IMG/VR virus record: IMGVR_UViG_3300007734_000991
Location: 1-64,000 of that record
Source of the DNA: a virus
Length of the DNA stretch: 64,000 nucleotides
Strand: one strand, 5' to 3'
Positions 58,235 to 64,000 of this stretch are shown here, piece after piece. Positions within the stretch are counted from its first letter, which is position 1. The number at the start of each line of letters is the position of its first letter. The position numbers and the translations under genes were made by a program. The notes beneath the pieces are model-generated. The model did not search any database. It was not told the origin of the DNA and saw nothing but the letters and a program-made list of their open reading frames with translations.

Positions 58235-58637
58235 GTCGCCTTATTGTCTTATACAAGAAGATCTGTGGCCTGACAAGTGGAAGATGCTTGTGTCTTGTGT
58301 TCTTCTTAATAGAACAGCGAGAAAGCAAGTTGAAAGAATTTTACCTCAGCTTTTTGCATTGTGGCCGTCAGCAATTGACATGGCTCAGTGTGACCCTGCG
58401 CTGTTAGCCTCTGTTATATCTCCTTTGGGCTTTAAGAATAGACGGGCTGTTACACTCATCAATTTATCAAAGAATTTTCTAATGACAAATTGGAATCACG
58501 CTAGTGAATTACCCGGCATTGGACAATACGGTTCAGCGGTTTGGGACATATTCGTACTTAATAAAATACCAGATCAACCACCAAACGATCATGCTTTGGT
58601 TTGGTATTATAACTGGAGATTACAGAATGACCATTAA
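58221..58637 (+). CDS. HhH-GPD DNA glycosylase, MBD4/EndoIII-like
   Basis: 138 residues. KMLVSCVLLNRTARKQVERILP is the conserved helix pair of the superfamily, ELPGIGQYGSAVWDIF (96-111) the helix-hairpin-helix, and PNDHALVWYY carries the catalytic Asp123. No iron-sulphur Cys cluster is present, as in MBD4-type thymine/uracil mismatch glycosylases. Removes damaged or deaminated bases; it might also act on a modified base. Confidence 0.82.
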   Translation: MIPPRSPYCLIQEDLWPDKWKMLVSCVLLNRTARKQVERILPQLFALWPSAIDMAQCDPALLASVISPLGFKNRRAVTLINLSKNFLMTNWNHASELPGIGQYGSAVWDIFVLNKIPDQPPNDHALVWYYNWRLQNDH

Positions 58638-58932
58638 AAGAAAAGAAGTAGTTAAAGAAAAGAAAGAGAAAGCGCCAAGAAAGCCGCGCCCAAGGAAAGT
58701 CGACGCTCAAATTCTACAAGACGCCATAGTTGAAGGCAAGTGGACTGTAGCTGTTGGCCAAGACTTTCTTGTGTCTAAGAAAGTTAGCGGAAGGCAGACG
58801 CAGTCAATTTGTACTTTTAAAGAAATGCTCAATGAAAAAACAGTAAATGCTTGGGACAAGTCTCTTGAGCGATGGTTTGCTTTTAATATTGACGATCTAG
58901 AAAAGTTTGGAATTGTCGTAAAGAAGTTCTGA
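58627..58932 (+). CDS. Small basic orphan
   Basis: 101 residues from ATG 58627, overlapping the glycosylase stop by 11 nt. The Lys/Arg-rich N-terminus (KEKKEKAPRKPRPRKVD) is followed by a compact domain (VGQDFLVSKKVSGRQTQSIC). A DNA-binding accessory protein is possible. Unrecognised. Confidence 0.6.
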   Translation: MTIKRKEVVKEKKEKAPRKPRPRKVDAQILQDAIVEGKWTVAVGQDFLVSKKVSGRQTQSICTFKEMLNEKTVNAWDKSLERWFAFNIDDLEKFGIVVKKF

Positions 58933-58949
58933 TGTGTCTTATTTAGAAT

Positions 58950-59057
58950 ATGAACTTTCGTGGTATCATAGTATCCATTTTGTTGCTGACGCCATGGACC
59001 TTTGTGATACCGGGCGTCGTGTATCTCTTTAAGCAATTAAAAAGTAAAAACAAATAA
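58950..59057 (+). CDS. 35-residue single-pass membrane peptide
   Basis: ATG 58950 to TAA 59057 encodes MNFRGIIVSILLLTPWTFVI followed by PGVVYLFKQLKSKNK: one hydrophobic helix with a basic C-terminal tail. A TTATTTAG variant of the recurrent element lies just upstream (58940s) and a terminator-like hairpin follows, so it looks like a small separate gene. Function unknown. Confidence 0.5.
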   Translation: MNFRGIIVSILLLTPWTFVIPGVVYLFKQLKSKNK

Positions 59058-59082
59058 GGCCGGTTTTTACACCGACCTTTTG
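59056..59082. terminator. Hairpin between convergent genes, likely bidirectional terminator
   Basis: AAGG-C-CGGT / ACCG-A-CCTT around TTTTAC, followed by TTTTG on the plus strand and preceded by A-runs that become T-runs on the minus strand. One mismatch in the stem. It stands between the small plus-strand gene and the end of prkA. Confidence 0.6.
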
Positions 59083-59104
59083 CTTTAGTTAATTAAGAAT
59101 AGAC

Positions 59105-61039
59105 TCAGCTGTCACGCCAGAGGTTATTTGTGGCAAAAACGAGGACCTCCTCGGCGGATTCTGGAGAATATGAGTAATCACGGATCATGGTTTCAACCAT
59201 GTCACTGTACTTCTTCTGCTGTTCGTCGTTTCTTGTCTTAGACTTGGTGATGATTCTTGCCATTGTTCTAACTGAAGATATCAAGAATGACTCGATTGCA
59301 TTCTTGAGCGGCTCGTAAGTCTTGTAAGAAACCTTTTCACCTCGTCTCATCTTGGCAAACATGTAAGCTGTGACATCGGATCGGAAGCCGTCCTTTGCTG
59401 AACCTGTGACGCCGATCTGCTCTTCAATAGACACCATGAATTGCTCATCAGGCTTGCGCTCTTCTTTGGTGATCCTATCCTTGAGCTTTGATCTCGTTGT
59501 GTAAGCCTCAGCATTATCGAGGTAAGAGTCAAAGAGAGACTGTGCTTGTTCCTCATATGCTGAGATGAAAGCCTTGGCAATCTCGGTCTCTAGGATTTTG
59601 AGGTACTCTTCTCGAATTGTTTTCTGAAGAAGCTCTAGGCACTTTGACTTGAATTGCTCATCGACAATTTGCTCTTTCACCATCTTGGTCAAAGAATCCA
59701 TGATAGAGATTGGTGTGATCATGTTCTTGTCGGATGCTGTAAGAGCATTGTCAAGAGCCTTCGTGATGAACCGCGTAGAGATGCCATCAAGACCTTCGTG
59801 CTTCGCTTCCTCCCTAAGGTCCTTGATGTCCACCTTGCGAACCCTTCCCTTTTCGAGGACGTCTTCACCGTTGTAGATCTTCATCTTGGTGAGGAGGTCA
59901 CACTTGGCAGAATCCTTGAGACGGCTCATGACTGAGAACATTGAAGCAATCTTTAGGGTGTGCGGAGCGATATGTGACTCGAAGTCCGACTTGCCCAACA
60001 TCTTCTCGTAGATCTTTACTTCTTGATTTAGCTCAAGGCAGTAAGGAACGGAGATCTTCACGATGCGGTCCATGATGGCTTCGTTGGTGTGCTCAGACTT
60101 AAATCTGTTCCATTCAGCCTCGTTGCAGTGTGCTAGGATAACACCGTCGAAGTGAAGCATGTCGGACTTACCAGGAGATGGGACTCGCTTTTCCTGCGTT
60201 GCTGTGATGATGGTGTGGAGGAACTCAATCTCGTTCTTGAAGACCTCGACGAGTTCAACGATACCACGATTACCCACGTTGAATGCACCGTTAAGAGAAA
60301 GAGCTCTTGGATCATCTTCTGCGTACTTATCAAGTTTCGAGATGTCGACGGAGCCGATGAGAACGGAAACGTCTTGCGAGTTAGCATCCATTGGAGGAAC
60401 AGAGGCTACGCCACGTCTGCCGCGCTGTGAGAAGGTAACTTCTTCAACCTCGAAGTCCTCGTACTTGCCAGCGTAATCGTTGAGAAGCTTGTGACGAGCG
60501 ACAGGAGAAATGTCACCGTCAATTTTCACGTTGATAGCCGCTTCGATTGATGGGCGGAGCGAACGTGGGATGAGTTGTAGAGGTTCACCGCGGTGAGGAT
60601 CGCCTTTGAGGGTGTAGTACTTCTTTCCTTCGAGAGCCTTTTTGATGTGCTCTGTTAGCGCAGACTTACCTGCGCCGACTGGACCCATGAGCAAGAGGAC
60701 CTGACGAGATTCTTCACCCTTGTGAGCCGCGGAAGACAAGAAGCTCATGACCTTCTCGATGACTGTCTCCATTCCGAAGAACTCCCCCTCGAAGTACTTG
60801 TGAATCTTGATGTTCTCGCCGTCGAAAATCTTATTTTTTCTTGGATCAGAATCTGGCAGGACATAAGAACCATGTTCAGAAATTGCGTCGAAAAGTCTCT
60901 TGTGAGCAGACTTGACAACAGCTGGATCTTTCTCAACCATCTCGATGTAGTCCATCAAATTACCTGAGAATTTCTTGGTCTTGCTTGATTCTTCTCTTGC
61001 TGATTTAATCTGTTGTAGAAGTTGTTTCTTGATGCTCAT
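59105..61039 (-). CDS. prkA: PrkA/YeaG-type serine protein kinase / AAA+ protein
   Basis: 644 residues, the same length as E. coli YeaG. The AAA module has LLLMGPVGAGKSALTEHIKK (Walker A at 119-126), KYYTLKGDPHRGEPLQLIP, and downstream VGNRGIVELVEVFKNEIEFL with FDGVILAHCNEAEWNRF, all characteristic of PrkA. The C-terminal kinase-like domain follows. PrkA acts with YeaH and SpoVR in starvation, nitrogen and sporulation-linked stress in bacteria. Here it is the last gene of the order yeaH-spoVR-prkA. Phage-borne, so it may retune host stress or be a protease-like AAA enzyme, as recent work on PrkA suggests; that part is inference. Confidence 0.92.
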   Translation of the reverse strand: MSIKKQLLQQIKSAREESSKTKKFSGNLMDYIEMVEKDPAVVKSAHKRLFDAISEHGSYVLPDSDPRKNKIFDGENIKIHKYFEGEFFGMETVIEKVMSFLSSAAHKGEESRQVLLLMGPVGAGKSALTEHIKKALEGKKYYTLKGDPHRGEPLQLIPRSLRPSIEAAINVKIDGDISPVARHKLLNDYAGKYEDFEVEEVTFSQRGRRGVASVPPMDANSQDVSVLIGSVDISKLDKYAEDDPRALSLNGAFNVGNRGIVELVEVFKNEIEFLHTIITATQEKRVPSPGKSDMLHFDGVILAHCNEAEWNRFKSEHTNEAIMDRIVKISVPYCLELNQEVKIYEKMLGKSDFESHIAPHTLKIASMFSVMSRLKDSAKCDLLTKMKIYNGEDVLEKGRVRKVDIKDLREEAKHEGLDGISTRFITKALDNALTASDKNMITPISIMDSLTKMVKEQIVDEQFKSKCLELLQKTIREEYLKILETEIAKAFISAYEEQAQSLFDSYLDNAEAYTTRSKLKDRITKEERKPDEQFMVSIEEQIGVTGSAKDGFRSDVTAYMFAKMRRGEKVSYKTYEPLKNAIESFLISSVRTMARIITKSKTRNDEQQKKYSDMVETMIRDYSYSPESAEEVLVFATNNLWRDS

Positions 61040-61071
61040 AGTATTTATTGTACTTATTGTTAGGTGTTTGA

Positions 61072-62382
61072 TTAATCAATTTCCCAAGGTTCTTCTTCTA
61101 CAATAGTGTAGAATTTGACCGGTTTGCCCCAGAGGTGTTTGACGTGTTCAACCACCTCGTCAGCATGTTTTAATTCAAGATCACGTCCGTCATGCTCATG
61201 CCTTATCACTAACAGTCCGTCTTTCTTTAACTCATCAACATAAACGACGGGTATTGAACCCCCCGCTACATTTGCGATGAGGTCTTCTTTCACTTCCTTC
61301 CAGCCTTTTTCATCTGAAACGTCATCAACTGTGACACCTGATTTTTTCTTAGATGAATAGCTAAAAAGATTTAGATCAACGCAATCCTCTTCGGTTAGAT
61401 ACTGTCGTAAGAACGAAACATCGTAACAGACTTCGCGAGCCAAGAAGCACTCGTCAATTCCGTGTCGTTCTTTAATTTTTTGGAAAAGATGGAATCCAAG
61501 GTGGTAGGGATTAATGGAACCAATATGTGGGCGCACAACAGCGTTATGCATCTTGATGATGGGGATGTGAAGTTCTCCAGGAAGATCTAGTTCGTGACAG
61601 AGCGTATAGTGCCAGTACGAAGCCCAGCCCTCGTTCATGATCTTTGTCTGGATCTGTGGCCAAAAATATTGACCTTCTTCGCGACACACATGAATGATAT
61701 CACGCTTCCATTCAGGAATGTCAGCATTGTCTTCTATGAATCCTAATAAGTCGTAGTCGGGTTCAAGTGGGTATGTGTCTAGATTGAAATCTTTGTATTT
61801 GCTTTCGTCTTTGTTGCTGTTGATTTCCTCAATATACTCAGCTTTAATTTCATCGTGTGATCTTCTGATTTGCCCGTATTTTGTCGTCTGAAATTGCAGG
61901 GCCTGACAGGCATCTAGTGTTCTCTCGACTTTTTCAATTCCAATGTGCTGATCTTCTACGTACTTTTGGATTCTCTTCTTTGCAGAACGTAAACGCTGGA
62001 TCACGGATTCGGGACGCGTGTTCTTGAACATCCTGTTGTTCTTGAAGAAATCAGAGTGTCCGACGCAGTGCGCCATGATGAGAATCTGAAGATATAACGG
62101 ATTCTCTCTCATAAGATACGCCAACGACGGATTGCTATTGATGATAAGCTCGTAGGGCAATCCTTCGGCACCGAGGTTGTAGCGATTCATTGTCTGTTCG
62201 AAAGACTTGCCGAAAGACCAGTGGGAATACATGGACGGCATGCCGTGATGTACCATTGCGCCGATCATCTCATGATAATCAACGACTTCGTAATCTAAGT
62301 CAAACCAGTCGAGATTATGATTTTTAGCTAACTCAATGATTCGTTCGTCCCAAGTCTTAAGATCTTCAAGCTTATAATCCAT
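61072..62382 (-). CDS. spoVR: SpoVR family protein
   Basis: 436 residues. The SpoVR pattern is clear: MVHHGMPSMYSHWSFGKSFE near the start, LPYELIINSNPSLAYLMREN, MAHCVGHSDFFKNN, and EGWASYWHYTLCHEL with NPYHLGFHLF further on. The His/Glu content suggests a metal site; the function in bacteria is unknown beyond spore cortex/stress links. Start ATG 62382 shares one base with the yeaH stop (TAATG), so translation is coupled. A longer open frame upstream overlaps yeaH and is not used. Confidence 0.93.
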   Translation of the reverse strand: MDYKLEDLKTWDERIIELAKNHNLDWFDLDYEVVDYHEMIGAMVHHGMPSMYSHWSFGKSFEQTMNRYNLGAEGLPYELIINSNPSLAYLMRENPLYLQILIMAHCVGHSDFFKNNRMFKNTRPESVIQRLRSAKKRIQKYVEDQHIGIEKVERTLDACQALQFQTTKYGQIRRSHDEIKAEYIEEINSNKDESKYKDFNLDTYPLEPDYDLLGFIEDNADIPEWKRDIIHVCREEGQYFWPQIQTKIMNEGWASYWHYTLCHELDLPGELHIPIIKMHNAVVRPHIGSINPYHLGFHLFQKIKERHGIDECFLAREVCYDVSFLRQYLTEEDCVDLNLFSYSSKKKSGVTVDDVSDEKGWKEVKEDLIANVAGGSIPVVYVDELKKDGLLVIRHEHDGRDLELKHADEVVEHVKHLWGKPVKFYTIVEEEPWEID

Positions 62383-63542
62383 TATTGTGCCTCCACTGTG
62401 CCATTCATCAGATTCAAGAAGCTCGGCCAAACGTCCTCTTTCTTTTGAATTCTCACTTGCTTTAATTTATTGCCTTGAAGGGGCTTAAGAAGTGAGTATA
62501 TCTTGTCAGGTGCTGTCGACCAATTAGCATCCGGTTCTATTTCGCAGTAGCCGTACAGTTGAATCGACGTGAGAAGCTTTCTTGCTTCATTTAGAAAATT
62601 CTCATTATCGTCAGAGAAGTTGTCTCCATCTGAACACTGGAAAAGGTAAACGTTCCACGAGTTGGGATGGAATCTCTTGCTCATGATGTCGGAGGCAAGC
62701 TTGAGCGCAGACGAGGCTCTAGTCCCGCCAGTTGATGCTTTTTCGAAGAAGTCTTTTTCTTCAACTTCTTGTGCTTCTGTGTCGTGAGAAATAAAGACGA
62801 TCTCTATCGTCTCGTACTTGAGCCTGAGGAACTGATACAGGAGAAAGAAGAAAGATCTCGCTAAAAACTTCTTATCCTGTGACATGGACCCCGACACATC
62901 CATGACAAAGAAGATGACTGCATTCGTGCACGGCTTCTTTGTAATCTTATAATGTCTGTACTTCAGATCGTCTTCGTGAAAGGGAAAGCTGTCATCTTCA
63001 GAATTTTCATGATCAAAGCCTGCCGCCTTCATCCTTTTGATCCTAGCAATTGCAGATTTTTTGCGATCAAGTCGAGGTATGATACCCTCAGTTCTATAGC
63101 CTTTTCTCTTCAATTTTTCTGTGTCAATATTGCTTAATTGACGCTTCTGCAATTCAGGAAGTTGCAGTTCTGAGAAGAGGTATTCAGCGAGTTCTTCATG
63201 CGTAATCTCTACGTCGTAGTATTCTTCACCTTTGTCACCGCTTGCTTTGTTTGGTTGACCCTGTCCTTCGGGCGGAGGATCACCAATCTTCTGACCTCTC
63301 TTGACGTCTTTTCCTGGTGCTGATCCTACTTGTTTACCGTTGCTGCCGTAAACAAATCTGTACTCTTTTATTCCTCTGACTGGAATGCGGTACTTTTGCT
63401 TACCATCCTTGCCGATGATGCTTTCATCGGCGACAATGTGGTGAATTCCCTCGCGTATCGCCTTTTCGATCTTCTGCTTGTGTCGACGCCGATCTGATGC
63501 AGTTCGATCTGCGACAGTTTTGTGTTCTCGAAAAATACTCAT
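62382..63542 (-). CDS. yeaH: YeaH/YhbH (DUF444) VWA-like protein
   Basis: 386 residues. The N-terminus with Arg/Lys-rich RTASDRRRHKQKIEKAIREG, IVADESIIGKDG and a Gly/Pro-rich linker is typical for DUF444. The VWA-type metal site DVSGSMSQ is at 215-222, followed by IVFISHDTEAQEV and STGGTRASSALKL. First gene of the operon; a TATAAT lies 14 nt before the start on the minus strand (63557-63562). Confidence 0.93.
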   Translation of the reverse strand: MSIFREHKTVADRTASDRRRHKQKIEKAIREGIHHIVADESIIGKDGKQKYRIPVRGIKEYRFVYGSNGKQVGSAPGKDVKRGQKIGDPPPEGQGQPNKASGDKGEEYYDVEITHEELAEYLFSELQLPELQKRQLSNIDTEKLKRKGYRTEGIIPRLDRKKSAIARIKRMKAAGFDHENSEDDSFPFHEDDLKYRHYKITKKPCTNAVIFFVMDVSGSMSQDKKFLARSFFFLLYQFLRLKYETIEIVFISHDTEAQEVEEKDFFEKASTGGTRASSALKLASDIMSKRFHPNSWNVYLFQCSDGDNFSDDNENFLNEARKLLTSIQLYGYCEIEPDANWSTAPDKIYSLLKPLQGNKLKQVRIQKKEDVWPSFLNLMNGTVEAQ

Positions 63543-63556
63543 GAGTTAGTGTTCTG

Positions 63557-63562
63557 ATTATA
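63557..63562 (-). promoter_or_regulatory. -10 candidate of the yeaH-spoVR-prkA operon
   Basis: Reading leftward the hexamer is TATAAT, 14 nt before the yeaH ATG. No -35 match at 17-18 nt and no ribosome site are seen, so the mRNA leader would be very short. Confidence 0.4.
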
Positions 63563-63618
63563 AGTAATCGTCTAAACTTTGATTATCTTTTGTTTTTTGA
63601 AAGTCAACAATTACTAGG

Positions 63619-63648
63619 TTGCAAATATCAGACTGAATGTGTTACAGT
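63619..63648 (+). promoter_or_regulatory. Sigma70-type promoter before the Fpg gene
   Basis: TTGCAA, 18-nt spacer, TGT-TACAGT (extended -10). Same build as the promoters at 31046 and 53296. Divergent from the yeaH promoter. Confidence 0.6.
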
Positions 63649-63678
63649 TAGATTATTAATAGAAAGGCGGGTATTCCA

Positions 63679-64000
63679 ATCCCAGAAGGTCCAGAGCTTA
63701 AACATTCACGTGATAGACTTAGAGAGGTCTTGCTTGATAAAAAAATCACAAGATTGATGACCGCTGAAACGGGTCGCTACAAAACAAAGCAACCCGATGG
63801 CATGTCAGAAATCATTGAAGATTTGCCTCTCAAGGTCACTTCAATTGACACAAAGGGCAAGTTCATGTGGTGGACTTTGTCAGGAAAAAATAAATTTTGG
63901 TACATGTGGTGTACATACGGCATGTCAGGTCAGTGGTCGCGTGCAGCAGGCAAACACGTTGGTTTCATTGTAGAATTCAATGATTCAGGCGCACTCATCA
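63679..64000 (+). CDS. Formamidopyrimidine-DNA glycosylase-like (Fpg/MutM), 3' end outside window
   Basis: The frame after 63679 reads PEGPELKHSRDRLREVLLDK, the catalytic N-terminus of Fpg/Nei enzymes in which Pro becomes residue 1 and Glu residue 2 acts with it. IDTKGKFMWWTLSG and MWCTYGMSGQW fit the following strands. The frame opens at 63652 with no ATG, GTG or TTG anywhere; ATC 63679 directly precedes Pro, and ATT 63673 lies at a better distance from AAAGG. A rare start codon or a single-base sequence error is needed. Excises oxidised purines; continues past base 64000. Confidence 0.75.
   Translation, partial: MPEGPELKHSRDRLREVLLDKKITRLMTAETGRYKTKQPDGMSEIIEDLPLKVTSIDTKGKFMWWTLSGKNKFWYMWCTYGMSGQWSRAAGKHVGFIVEFNDSGALI

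Noticed and set aside
60133-60476. Overlapping plus- and minus-frame ORFs inside prkA
   Set aside because: They arise from the composition of prkA, which has continuous family similarity on the minus strand.
62383-62430. Longer SpoVR start inside yeaH
   Set aside because: ATG 62382 overlaps the yeaH stop as TAATG and starts the family's conserved N-terminus.
1-64000. CRISPR arrays, tRNA genes, IS elements
   Set aside because: No regularly spaced repeats, cloverleaf-type sequences or transposase-like proteins were noticed by eye; a tRNAscan or repeat search was not possible here.

Overview
The window looks like part of a large tailed-phage genome (Caudoviricetes, T4-like in replication style, probably jumbo class). 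Genes are packed tightly, often with ATGA, TGATG or TAATG overlaps. A T4-style replication set is present: UvsX/RecA, gp32-like single-strand binding protein, DnaB-like helicase and RNase H/FEN exonuclease. Virion-type proteins and several homing elements also occur. No rRNA, ribosomal-protein or housekeeping operon and no tRNA gene was seen. Genes are mostly on the + strand and moderately AT-rich. The host cannot be named from the sequence. A class II (B12-dependent) ribonucleotide reductase, ThyX, superoxide dismutase and Dps would fit an aquatic or soil bacterium living with oxygen stress.

Layout. 1-3018: end of a large baseplate/tail-type protein. 3051-15643: replication and nucleotide core (polymerase-only PolA, HD hydrolase, SSB, UvsX, dUTPase, membrane peptide plus actin-like ATPase, FEN nuclease, helicase, NrdJ with an HNH intein). 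15724-20016: ThyX, thymidylate-kinase-like protein, LD-carboxypeptidase/MccF-like S66 peptidase, small heat-shock protein, orphan. 20076-24099: DNA methyltransferase, HNH nuclease, orphans and a Dps ferritin. 24132-30994: IMPDH/GMP reductase, zinc-repeat protein (- strand), MazG-like protein, MazG-HAD fusion, divergent ThyX, RHH protein, homing nuclease, deoxyribosyltransferase, leader-bearing orphans. 31094-40636: sugar epimerases, a second homing nuclease, DnaE with a broken or recoded 5' end, a kinase-ThyA fusion, thymidine kinase, dCMP deaminase. 40648-54797: superoxide dismutase, many small virion-like or orphan genes, a possible lysis cluster, nitrilase, ligase-like and nucleotidylyltransferase pair, Nudix, PolX, J-domain protein. 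54821-59057: second FEN nuclease, HExxH membrane protein, UDP-sugar pyrophosphorylase, HhH-GPD glycosylase. 59105-63542 (- strand): a complete PrkA-SpoVR-YeaH operon. 63679-end: Fpg/MutM glycosylase without a normal start codon.

How they fit together. One large theme is control of the deoxynucleotide pool and possible base modification: NrdJ, two ThyX-family proteins, a kinase-ThyA fusion whose base-reading residue is Asp (as in dCMP-type enzymes), dCMP deaminase, dUTPase, MazG proteins, nucleotidase, deoxyribosyltransferase, thymidine and thymidylate kinases, three epimerases and a UDP-sugar pyrophosphorylase. A second theme is stress and host takeover: Dps, SOD, sHSP, J-protein, PrkA/SpoVR/YeaH. 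A third is a family of otherwise unrelated proteins sharing a short amphipathic N-terminal leader ending in (I/L)xE, reminiscent of T4 capsid-targeting sequences. The most unusual single site is at 33179-33188, where the DnaE metal-binding PHP motif is followed directly by a stop codon and resumes 10 nt later in another frame.
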